Positions 6,169 through 13,590 of a DNA stretch of 32,854 bases are shown piece after piece (within the stretch, counting starts at the first letter, position 1; each line of letters opens with the position of its first letter). The translations under genes were made by a program, and so were the position numbers. The DNA is from Gemmatimonadota bacterium. Lineage in GTDB: Bacteria > Gemmatimonadota > Gemmatimonadetes > Longimicrobiales > Gaopeijiaceae. Where the stretch lies: contig SLDT01000027.1 of assembly GCA_007125125.1 (NCBI GenBank), positions 1 through 32,854 on the forward strand. Reading direction: 5' to 3'. The notes beneath the pieces are model-generated. The model worked only from the letters and a program-made list of their open reading frames with translations, ran no database searches and was not told the DNA's origin.

Positions 6169-8604
6169 ATGATCATGCAACACCTGCGTAGGCACTTCCT
6201 CTGGACGGCAGGGGCCGTGGCACTGTTGGCCATGAGCTCCTGTGCCACACGCGAGGCGCCGGCCGCCACGACACCACCGGCCGCGACCCAGCAGACTCAG
6301 CAGCAAACCCCTCAGCAGACTCCCCAGCAGAGGCAGGCTGCACAGCGGGCGGAATGGCCCCGACCCTATTCGGAGGTGATCACGGCAGCTGCCGAGACGA
6401 GCGAAGGACTCTTCAGGACGCACCGGATCGAGAACCGGCTCTTCTTCGAGATCCCGGAGTCCGAGCTGAACAAGCCGATGATGATCATGACCCGGCAGGA
6501 CGAGGGCGGCTTCGGCAGCCGGGGGAACCTGAATGTTCGTTGGGAGCGCCACGACCGCCAGATCCAGCTCCGATCCGTCGCGTACGGGATGCAGGCCGAC
6601 GAGAGCTCGGCGATCTGGAATGCGGTAGGGGCGATGAACCGCGGAAACATCATCCAGGTCTTCGACATCGAGACCTTGAACTCCGATGGGGCCGCAGTGA
6701 TCGACGTGACCCGGCTCTTCACCGCGAACATCCCGGAGTTCATCCAGGTTCGCGGGCTCCAGAACGATCGGACCTGGATCGAGTCTGTCCATGCCTTCCC
6801 GGAAAATGTGAACGTCACCGCGGTCCAGACCGGGGCCAACGCACCGGCCGGTACCCCGGCGGAGACGATCAAGATCACCTGGAGCATGATCAAGCTCCCG
6901 GACAACCCCATGATGCCGCGCTACCACGACTCGCGAGTCGGCTTCATGACGACGACCTACTTCGACTACTCGCGGCAGACGCCGCGGGCGGAACAGCTCC
7001 GTTTCATCCGACGCTTCCGGCTCGACAAGCAGGACCCCTCGGCCGAGATGTCCGATCCGGTGAAGCCGATCGAGTTCTGGGTCGACCGGGCCACCCCCGA
7101 GTGGCTTGTGCCCTGGGTCGTCCGAGGGATCGAGGCATGGATCCCGGCCTTCGAGGAGGCTGGTTTCACGAATGCGATCCAGGCCCGGATTCCCCCGAGC
7201 GCCGAGGAGGACCCTTCCTGGTCGGCCCATGATGCGCGGCACTCGATGATCTACTGGCGTCCCTCGACGACGCAGAATGCCACGGGTGGGAACACGGTCG
7301 ACCCGCGTACCGGCGAGATCATCAAGGCAGAGGTCAACATGTACCACAACGTGATGAACCTCGTCAGGAACTGGTACTTCGTGCAGGCCGGGCCGCTCGA
7401 CCCGCGGGCCCAGCAGTTCCCGATGCCCGATTCGATCATCGGGGCCATGGTCGAATACGTCGTGGCGCACGAGGTGGGGCATGCAATCGGCTTCCCGCAC
7501 AACTTCAAGGCCTCGGCGATGTACCCCGCCGACTCCATCCGCTCGCGCACCTTCCTCGAGCGAAAGGGGAGCCATGTCGCGACCCTGATGGACTATTCCC
7601 GTCTGAACTATGTGGCGCAGCCGGAAGACAGCATTCCTCCGGAGCTGCTGATTCCGAAGGTCGGTCCCTACGACAAGTTCGCGGTGATGTGGGGTCACAA
7701 GCCGATTCCGGGAGCAACGACCCCGGAAGACGAGCTCGAGACGCTCGACCGTTGGGCCAGCATGCAGGACACGATTCCCTGGTTCCGCTTCACGACGCCC
7801 GGGGCGAACAATGATCCCCACGCCGTCACGGAGGCCGTGGGGAACGAGGACGCGGTCAAGTCCTCGACCCTCGCGATGAGAAACCTGCAGCGGGTGATGG
7901 ACATGCTCCTCGATGTCGCGGAGCAGCCGGGACAGGACTACTCCCTCCTGAGGGAGCTCTACAACAATACTGTGTCCCAGTGGGGTCGCTACAATAACCA
8001 CGTGGCTTCGATCATCGGGGGTGCCTACACGCAGGAGCGCCTCGGCACCGGAATGCGGTTCGAGCCGGTCTCGAGAGAGCGGCAGCGAGAAGCCATGCAA
8101 TACCTTGCCGCGAACGCTTTCGAGGTTCCGGAGATGTTCCTGGACTACGAGATCCTCCGGCGACTCGAATCCGACGGAGCGCTGAACCGCTTCTCGAACT
8201 CTCAGGCAGGAGTGTTCCGCACGCTCATGGCCGAGGGTCGGCTGAACCGCCTCGTCGAGTACGAGATGCTGGCGAACAATGGGGCGAACGGATACACGCC
8301 CTACACGGTGGCGGACCTCATGGGCGACCTGCGTCAGGGCGTGTGGGGCGAACTCTCCCAGTCGAGCCCAAGGGTCGATGCGCTCCGTCGCAATCTGCAC
8401 CGCGTGTACCTCTCCACGATGGACGAGTATCTGAATCCGGACGGCGAGCGAAGCATGTCCGACGCCCGTCCGCTCGTTCGCTCCGAGATTTCCGAACTTG
8501 CCGACGCGATCGGTCAGGCGGCGGGGCGGTCGAGTGACCGCATGACTCAGCTTCACCTCCGCGAGATGGAACTCGAAGCCCGCAGAATCCTGGACAACCG
8601 TTGA
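6169..8604 (+). CDS. Metzincin-type zinc metalloprotease lipoprotein (DUF5118/DUF5117/DUF4953-like)
   Basis: An 811-residue exported lipoprotein: a basic N-terminus, a hydrophobic segment and the lipobox LLAMSSC, then a Pro/Thr/Gln-rich linker of about 40 residues. The rest follows the DUF5118-DUF5117-DUF4953 layout. The catalytic site HEVGHAIGFPH at residues 434-444 is a full HExxHxxGxxH metzincin motif, and TLMDYSRLNY further on (about residues 470-480) fits the Met-turn. It probably degrades peptides at the outer membrane or in the periplasm; the substrate is unknown. AGGAGA sits about 5 nt before ATG 6169. A strong inverted repeat after the gene (8678-8708) may end its transcript. Large proteases of this kind are common in Gemmatimonadota and Bacteroidota. 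Confidence 0.88.
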   Translation: MIMQHLRRHFLWTAGAVALLAMSSCATREAPAATTPPAATQQTQQQTPQQTPQQRQAAQRAEWPRPYSEVITAAAETSEGLFRTHRIENRLFFEIPESELNKPMMIMTRQDEGGFGSRGNLNVRWERHDRQIQLRSVAYGMQADESSAIWNAVGAMNRGNIIQVFDIETLNSDGAAVIDVTRLFTANIPEFIQVRGLQNDRTWIESVHAFPENVNVTAVQTGANAPAGTPAETIKITWSMIKLPDNPMMPRYHDSRVGFMTTTYFDYSRQTPRAEQLRFIRRFRLDKQDPSAEMSDPVKPIEFWVDRATPEWLVPWVVRGIEAWIPAFEEAGFTNAIQARIPPSAEEDPSWSAHDARHSMIYWRPSTTQNATGGNTVDPRTGEIIKAEVNMYHNVMNLVRNWYFVQAGPLDPRAQQFPMPDSIIGAMVEYVVAHEVGHAIGFPHNFKASAMYPADSIRSRTFLERKGSHVATLMDYSRLNYVAQPEDSIPPELLIPKVGPYDKFAVMWGHKPIPGATTPEDELETLDRWASMQDTIPWFRFTTPGANNDPHAVTEAVGNEDAVKSSTLAMRNLQRVMDMLLDVAEQPGQDYSLLRELYNNTVSQWGRYNNHVASIIGGAYTQERLGTGMRFEPVSRERQREAMQYLAANAFEVPEMFLDYEILRRLESDGALNRFSNSQAGVFRTLMAEGRLNRLVEYEMLANNGANGYTPYTVADLMGDLRQGVWGELSQSSPRVDALRRNLHRVYLSTMDEYLNPDGERSMSDARPLVRSEISELADAIGQAAGRSSDRMTQLHLREMELEARRILDNR

Positions 8605-8677
8605 GCCCGCGAGGGCTCCGCAGCGACCAGACAACGAGGTCACTCGCTATGGCGGACCCTCACCTCGTCCGCTGACC

Positions 8678-8708
8678 ACGGGCCCGGGTCCTTGAGACCC
8701 GGGCCCGT
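8678..8708 (+). terminator. Probable transcription terminator after the metzincin lipoprotein gene
   Basis: ACGGGCCCGGGTC (8678-8690) and GACCCGGGCCCGT (8696-8708) form a perfect 13-bp stem with a 5-nt loop, CTTGA. The downstream tract TTCCTCTTCC is pyrimidine-rich but poor in consecutive T. It lies in the 136-bp gap before the M14 peptidase gene. Confidence 0.65.
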
Positions 8709-8740
8709 TCCTCTTCCCTCCTCCATGGAGGCTCTTCCCG

Positions 8741-10357
8741 ATGACGAATGAACTCTGGGGGTGGCCACGACGCGTTGGTGTGGCGTTCGCCTCGATCCTC
8801 GCAGTGGCCACCCTTCTCTGGGCTGCACCCCTCGCCTCCCAGGGGGTGCACGAACTTCGCACACAGGCCGAGAACTCCGGCTTCACGGCGTTCACGGCCT
8901 ACGACAGCATGATGACGTACCTCGCCGATCTTCAGGCAGGAAGCACCGAGATGAGGCTTGGCATCTACGGAGAGACCCACCTCGGTCGCGAGCTCCCCTT
9001 TGCCATCTTCTCACGGCCTGCGGTCACGCAGCCGTGGGAGGCCTGGGCGCTCGGAAAGCCGATCCTGGTCCTTGCCGCCGGTGTGCACGGACCCGAACGG
9101 ACCCTTCGAGAGTCGGTCCTGATCATGACCCGGGACTTCGCCACGCCCGGGACACCGATGAACGATCTGCTCGATGACCTCACCGTCCTCGTGGTTCCCC
9201 AGATCAACCCCGACGGGTTCTCGAACCAGCCGAACCCACAGCGGGGCAACCTCTGGGGGCTCGACCTGAACCGGGACTACATGAAGATGGAGCAACCCGA
9301 GATCCAGGGATATCTTCAGAACGTGATCCTCAGGTGGGCGCCGCATCTCTACATCGATGGGCACAACGGGGGCTCCTACCCCTACAACATCAACTACCAG
9401 TGCCCGAGCCATGCCGCGCCGGACCAGCGAATCAGCCGGTTGTGCGACGAGGAGATCTTCCCGGCTATCGATCGGAAGCTGGCAACAGAAGACTACCTGT
9501 CCTTCTACTACTCGGGCGGGAACCAGGAAGCGTGGCGCGTTGGTGGCACGGAGCCCCGCATCGGACGCAACTACGGTGGCTTCGCGAACACCGTGGCCAT
9601 CCTCTTCGAGTCGCCGGGGCGTCAGTCCATGGCCGATGGCGTGAGGAGCGGTGTGCTTGCCTACGAGGCTGTGGTCGAGTGGTCCCGCGACAATCCCGAA
9701 CTCCTCATGAACACGGTGCACGAGGCGCGACGCGAGACGATCGCGCTCGGCTCCGAGCCAAGGGGAACGGTCGCTCTCGAGACACGCTACGAGCCCGAGG
9801 ACTTCCCCGTGACCTATCTCATCACGCAGGGCCAGGGCGCCGACCAGGAGGTCGTCACCGTTGAGAACGGTGTCCTTCTCAAGAAGCCGGTCGCCACGCT
9901 CGAGCGTGATCGACCCTGGGCCTACGTGCTTCCGCGAGACGCCGAGGCCGCGGTGGAACTCCTCCAGCGACACTCGATCCAGGTCGAGCGGCTCCTCAGG
10001 CCCACACAGGTAACGGTGCAGGCCTACACGATCGGCAACGTCACCTATGCGCCCGTCTACAACCATTCCGCGACGACGCGCGTCCATGTCGAGGACGTCA
10101 TCACTCGGGAGATGACCCTTCCCATCGGGAGCTACATCGTGCGTACGGGGCAGATGCAGGGCCGGGTGGCCGCGCACCTGCTCGAGGCCGAGTCTACCGA
10201 TGGAGTGGTCTACTGGAACAGGATGGACGCCTGGATCCCGAAGCGAGAGGTCGATCGGTTCAAGGCGGGAGAAGGTGAAGCGCCCCAGTTCCCGATCGTG
10301 AAGATCATGACACCGACCCCGCTCGCCACTCGACTCCTCCCCGGCGGGGGGGACTAG
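8741..10357 (+). CDS. Secreted M14-family zinc carboxypeptidase
   Basis: A 538-residue protein with an N-terminal signal peptide (hydrophobic segment VGVAFASILAVATLLWAAP, likely cleaved near ASQG). M14 landmarks are in order: AAGVHGPERT with zinc ligands H116 and E119, NPDGF, LDLNRDYM with the substrate-carboxylate arginine, DGHNGG with the third ligand H208, and LFESPGRQ with probable catalytic E290. The C-terminal ~200 residues look like an extra beta-rich domain. It would hydrolyse peptides outside the cytoplasm. The TAG stop (10355-10357) lies inside the 4-bp duplication of the inserted element that follows, so the native 3' end may have been altered by rearrangement. GGAGG lies about 12 nt upstream of the ATG. 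Confidence 0.88.
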   Translation: MTNELWGWPRRVGVAFASILAVATLLWAAPLASQGVHELRTQAENSGFTAFTAYDSMMTYLADLQAGSTEMRLGIYGETHLGRELPFAIFSRPAVTQPWEAWALGKPILVLAAGVHGPERTLRESVLIMTRDFATPGTPMNDLLDDLTVLVVPQINPDGFSNQPNPQRGNLWGLDLNRDYMKMEQPEIQGYLQNVILRWAPHLYIDGHNGGSYPYNINYQCPSHAAPDQRISRLCDEEIFPAIDRKLATEDYLSFYYSGGNQEAWRVGGTEPRIGRNYGGFANTVAILFESPGRQSMADGVRSGVLAYEAVVEWSRDNPELLMNTVHEARRETIALGSEPRGTVALETRYEPEDFPVTYLITQGQGADQEVVTVENGVLLKKPVATLERDRPWAYVLPRDAEAAVELLQRHSIQVERLLRPTQVTVQAYTIGNVTYAPVYNHSATTRVHVEDVITREMTLPIGSYIVRTGQMQGRVAAHLLEAESTDGVVYWNRMDAWIPKREVDRFKAGEGEAPQFPIVKIMTPTPLATRLLPGGGD

Positions 10358-10358
10358 A

Positions 10359-10704
10359 AGGCTGTTGAAGAAGTAGAGCGGCCGCCGTTGGGCGCGCAAC
10401 GGGATGGAGTCGGAGGCGGCTCGGCGAAGACATAGCCATAGCTACGTCGAGGAGAGCCAACGACCCATCCGGCCCCGTTCCGCCCCAACCGAGCGGCCCG
10501 GGTTGTCGGCGCGTAAGCGCTTCGAGTCGTCGTTCCGCGAGACCTCCGAGCATCGCGCAGGAGAACCCGAAGGGCGAAGGGGGGTTGCGGGCCTGGATCC
10601 GCGTTGGAGCACCTCACCGATGCTTCGACATCGCTGTCGGCGCTCCGCCTTGATCAGGACCGCAAGACCCCTTCGCGGGGGCCGCTCCACTTCTTCAACA
10701 GCCT
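10359..10704. mobile_element. MITE-like non-autonomous insertion element (~346 bp)
   Basis: Both ends are near-perfect inverted repeats. The left end begins AGGCTGTTGAAGAAGT, and the right end is its reverse complement; extended by one base each side (10358-10383 and 10680-10705) they match at 25 of 26 positions. TAGA is directly repeated at 10355-10358 and 10705-10708, which fits a 4-bp target-site duplication. There is no convincing coding region inside. This fills the stretch between the M14 gene and the transposase remnant. The GGCTGTTGAA-type end resembles those of IS1182-like elements, but I cannot confirm the family. Confidence 0.75.
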
Positions 10705-11538
10705 TAGATCTGTTCGACGAGCAGGAGCTGGCCGAGATCACCCACCCCGACTTCCTCGGCGAGTGGCTCGGCGCGTGTCGCAACCCCATGCTCGCCGAGG
10801 ACCGGGCGCGCAACTACCGCGAGCTCCTGGAGGCCGCCGAGCGTGAGCTGGCCAAGGTCTGGGCGCGGGTCGACCGCGAGCGCCGCCCGCTGTGAGGCAA
10901 GGACGACATCGGAGTCGCCGTGCGCAGGGCACTGGGCACGTCCAAGGTGGCCAAGCACTTCCGCTACGAAATCAGCCGCGACCGCTTCACCTTCGAGCGC
11001 AACGAGGAGAAGATCGAGGCCGAGGCGGCGCTTGACGGGCTCTACGTCATCCGCACGAACGTCGTCTCCGAGGACATCGGGGCGGAGAGGCGGTCGTGGA
11101 GGCCTACAAGGACCTCCCGCGCATCGAGCAGACGTTCCGCGTCATGAAGACGTTCGCCCTCGAGGTGGGCCCCATCCGGCACCGGCTCGAGGACCGCGTG
11201 CTGGCTCACGCGTTCGTCTGAATGCTCGCCCGCTACGTGCGCTGGCTCATGGAGCGGGCGCTCGCGCCCCTGCTGCGCACCGATCACGACCCCGTGGCTG
11301 CCCCAGCGCGCCACCCATCGATCGTTGCGCCCGTCAGGCGCTCCGAGGCCGGCGAGCGGAAGCTCCGCAACCAGCAGACCGACGAGCGCAGCTTCGACAC
11401 GCCGCTCGCCGAACTCACCACCCACACGCGGAACGCGACGCGCGTCCAGGGCACCGAGGCCACTTCGACAAGTATGCCATCTCCGCACCGCTCCAGGAAA
11501 AGGCCTTCGAGCTGCTCGTTGTCGCCTTTCGGTTGTAG
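10705..11538 (+). pseudogene. Degenerate 5'-truncated IS1634-like transposase
   Basis: The reading resumes as LDLFDEQELAEITHPDFLGE, which resembles the middle of IS1634/IS4-superfamily DDE transposases, and continues with YVIRT, VEAYKDLPRIEQTFRVMKT and RHRLEDRVLAHAFV near the C-terminus. The damage is clear: an in-frame TGA at 10893-10895 between PL and GKD, where the family usually has Arg or Lys; a frameshift near 11085; a TGA at 11219-11221 where the family usually has Cys; and another frameshift near 11455, before the final FELLVVAFRL. The N-terminal half is missing, and the fragment begins exactly at the MITE-like element. It is inactive and marks an old rearrangement next to puhC. Confidence 0.8.
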
Positions 11539-11619
11539 CCAGTGAGCCGCACCCGGGAATCCAGCGAAAACCCCGGCACGGTGCCACTTCTCATCGGTTC
11601 CTGAACAGGGAACTTCTGA

Positions 11620-12126
11620 CTAACGGTCGTGCGCCCGGGTCGACGCACCTGGCTCCGAAGAGGGAAGGAGCGCGGCAAATGCGCCCGCATTGTCCTGACC
11701 GAAGGCGTGGAGGTCGACAATGACACCCGAGACGGGATCTGTCAGGGTCAGACGACCACCGTGCCATTGCTCGAGGTGGTAGGGTGCCGCAGGGGAGGCG
11801 CTTCGAATCATCCTCTCCCGGGCGAGCGGCCGCAGCACGCCACGCATGAACCCACCTTCGCCCGGTGGAAGCAGGACGAGCAGCTCGCCTGAGTCGGCAT
11901 CCGTCACCGGCACTCCGGAGGGTCCTTCCGTGCCGAAGACGATGCTTCGTTCCGCCAGCAGAGCTCCCGGGTCCGTCGGAGTCACTCCGGACACGACACC
12001 AATGCCCGTGGTCCTGCCCACGAGCGCGAGTGCGAGCACACATGCAAGAAGCGCTGCGATCGCCCACACCGCCTGCTTTGGCACCAGCTCGCGCGGGAGC
12101 TCCTCCTCCGTCTCGAACCGGATCAC
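11620..12126 (-). CDS. puhC: PuhC, photosynthetic complex assembly protein
   Basis: A 168-residue protein with a short N-terminal cytoplasmic segment, one transmembrane helix (about 20-37, AVWAIAALLACVLALALVG) and a periplasmic domain. The conserved PuhC segments FMRGVLRPLARERM and YHLEQWHGGRLTLTDPVSGVIVDLHAFGQDN are visible. PuhC helps assemble the reaction centre and LH1 core. Its ATG overlaps the puhB stop (ATGA at 12123-12126), so the pair is coupled. It is the last gene of this operon. The genes that follow puhC in many purple bacteria (acsF, puhE and others) are absent, and the transposase remnant ends only 80 bp beyond its stop. Confidence 0.9.
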   Translation of the reverse strand: MIRFETEEELPRELVPKQAVWAIAALLACVLALALVGRTTGIGVVSGVTPTDPGALLAERSIVFGTEGPSGVPVTDADSGELLVLLPPGEGGFMRGVLRPLARERMIRSASPAAPYHLEQWHGGRLTLTDPVSGVIVDLHAFGQDNAGAFAALLPSSEPGASTRAHDR

Positions 12127-12704
12127 TGAACGGCCTCCCGCAGGATACGCGCCGGCACCTCGACATCGGGGATCGCGCGGAACGATGGATGGGGATGCCG
12201 CCAGTGTCCCGGCCTGTAGTGCGGCCAGAGAAGTGCCACACCGATCCGACGACCAGGCAATGGTTCGAAGGTGATGTCTCCGGAACCATCCGGGTGCCGG
12301 ACCCAGTCCGATCCCGCGAGCTCTTCGAGCGGAAGGTTCAGAACGGACGGGAAAGCGACCCCCGTGTGCAGGACGACACGGCGGTCCGTGATGGCATACC
12401 GGGAGCTCCTCACCACCGCGACTGCAAGCGCGGCCAGAAGACCCGAGCCCACGAGGGCAATCAGAAGCAGCCAGGTCAGGTCAGCGGCGAGAGCCGCTCC
12501 CGGTCGACCCGTGAACACTCCATGACCCAGCCAGAGCGCGGCGAGCACTCCCCAGTAGACGAGAGCCCAGCGAAGGTATAGCCCTCGCAGGAGGAGGGGT
12601 CTGAGCGCAGGTTGTCCGGTCCACAGGAGGCGCTCGCCCCTTGGGAGAGGCTCGTCAATGCCCGGAATGTATTCGACCTCGCGCGCCTCGGTTGCAGACT
12701 CCAT
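12123..12704 (-). CDS. puhB: PuhB, photosynthetic complex assembly protein with PH-like domain
   Basis: A 193-residue protein. The N-terminal YIPGIDEPLPRGERLLWTGQP is the PuhB signature; two or three hydrophobic segments follow (about 45-62 and 75-102), then a bacterial PH-like domain with SSRYAITDRRVVLHTGVAFPSVLNLPL and a C-terminal FRAIPDVEVPARIL. In Rhodobacter PuhB supports assembly of the reaction centre. It follows the C-terminal half of the H subunit by 17 bp and overlaps puhC by 4 bp, the standard puhABC order. The length is slightly shorter than the typical ~210 residues, but no key region is missing. Confidence 0.92.
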   Translation of the reverse strand: MESATEAREVEYIPGIDEPLPRGERLLWTGQPALRPLLLRGLYLRWALVYWGVLAALWLGHGVFTGRPGAALAADLTWLLLIALVGSGLLAALAVAVVRSSRYAITDRRVVLHTGVAFPSVLNLPLEELAGSDWVRHPDGSGDITFEPLPGRRIGVALLWPHYRPGHWRHPHPSFRAIPDVEVPARILREAVQ

Positions 12705-12721
12705 GTTCGATTCCCTCCTCC

Positions 12722-13255
12722 TCAGAAAATGGGCTCCGCGCGAGACGGGTCGGCATAGAGGTAACCACCGGCGAAGTAGGCAACGATCTTGTCTTCCTCG
12801 AGCAGGGTGATCTGGTCCGATGCCTTCGTGCGCGGCACGTCCCTGAAGTGCTCGGCCTTGATCGCCTTCACCCTCACCTCCCCTTCGCGCCGCCGAATCC
12901 GACAGTATCCCATCGGAAGAAGGACCGGAGCATCCGCGTCGCCCTCGAGCTCCACCTGCAGGTAGCGGAGGGTGGGCTCGGCCCGATCGACCCAGAGGTC
13001 GGTCACGCGACCGGCGGGCACCCCGTCGGCCCCCACCACGGTCATCCCGCGCGGATCCGGATCGCGCGTTTCCACGGACCAGCCTTCGAGGATGCTGATT
13101 GGCTGAATCCTGGGGTCACCGTGGGCCGTGAGATCGGGTCGATCGGCCCGGTCCGTGGCCCAGGCTGCGGGCCCCAGTCCGTCCTTCATGGGGTTCCCCG
13201 TCGGTTGAAGGGGAGCACCGGGATAGTCACCGGTTGGTCGGGCTGTGCGTGTCAT
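12722..13255 (-). CDS. puhA: Photosynthetic reaction-centre H subunit, cytoplasmic part (second gene of a split puhA)
   Basis: The 177 residues align only with the cytoplasmic PRC-barrel part of the ~255-residue H subunit. [16 protein letters not shown] matches the canonical PTGDPMKDGVGPASW, and [18 protein letters not shown] matches the C-terminal signature. No transmembrane helix is present. That helix is encoded by the preceding gene, whose stop overlaps this ATG (13252-13255). A strong Shine-Dalgarno, GAGGAGGA, sits 3 nt before this ATG, so the start looks real rather than the product of a sequencing frameshift. Aligned with the Rhodobacter LDGHGHNKI segment, this protein has LTAHGDPRI: the first of the two surface histidines linked to proton entry is kept and the second is Asp. 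Confidence 0.9.
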   Translation of the reverse strand: MTRTARPTGDYPGAPLQPTGNPMKDGLGPAAWATDRADRPDLTAHGDPRIQPISILEGWSVETRDPDPRGMTVVGADGVPAGRVTDLWVDRAEPTLRYLQVELEGDADAPVLLPMGYCRIRRREGEVRVKAIKAEHFRDVPRTKASDQITLLEEDKIVAYFAGGYLYADPSRAEPIF

Positions 13256-13566
13256 CGTTCCTCCTCGGTGGGTTGATTGTCCTGGGAGTGATCCCCGTCG
13301 GCCTCGACCGGGGCCGGCATCCCGGCGTCCGTGGTCGTGGCAGGAGCACCCGCGGACGAGGCCTCAAGCCCGACCAGTGCAGGGTGCTTCGCACGCTCCT
13401 CCTTGGGAGAGGGCACCGCCGGCCAGCCCTGGACAGTCACCCCCTTGCGATCGGACTCAAGAGGGTAGCCCTCTCGCTTGTCTTCCCTGCGGAGATAGAT
13501 CACGAGACCGGCAAAGAAGAACCAGAAGAGCCAGATGCTGATTTGAGCGAGGTTGATTTGATCCAT
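13252..13566 (-). CDS. Reaction-centre H subunit, transmembrane part (first gene of a split puhA)
   Basis: A 104-residue protein that starts with the single transmembrane helix of the H subunit ([20 protein letters not shown], about residues 6-25), directly followed by [13 protein letters not shown], the highly conserved membrane-exit motif of PuhA. After about residue 50 it becomes a Pro/Ala/Glu-rich hydrophilic tail with no counterpart in normal PuhA, ending in TEEER. It lies 24 bp after lhaA and overlaps the cytoplasmic-part gene by 4 bp in a different frame. I recall that the Gemmatimonas phototrophica reaction centre is described with H split into separate transmembrane and cytoplasmic polypeptides, which this pair would match. 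Confidence 0.9.
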   Translation of the reverse strand: MDQINLAQISIWLFWFFFAGLVIYLRREDKREGYPLESDRKGVTVQGWPAVPSPKEERAKHPALVGLEASSAGAPATTTDAGMPAPVEADGDHSQDNQPTEEER

Positions 13567-13590
13567 GGTACACCTGCGTCCGTTTTGGGG

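Noticed and set aside
6290-6335. CAGCAGAC-type short repeats near the start of the metzincin lipoprotein
   Set aside because: They encode a Gln/Thr/Pro-rich linker after the lipid anchor; this is ordinary low-complexity coding sequence, not a CRISPR or intergenic repeat.
6136-8643. An 835-codon minus-strand open frame covering the metzincin lipoprotein gene
   Set aside because: It is antisense to a gene with signal peptide, HExxHxxGxxH motif and ribosome-binding site; its translation is His/Arg/Val-rich with no domain, as expected for a shadow in high-GC DNA.
9011-10399. A 462-codon minus-strand open frame opposite the M14 peptidase
   Set aside because: It is a shadow of the M14 gene, whose catalytic residues are all on the plus strand.
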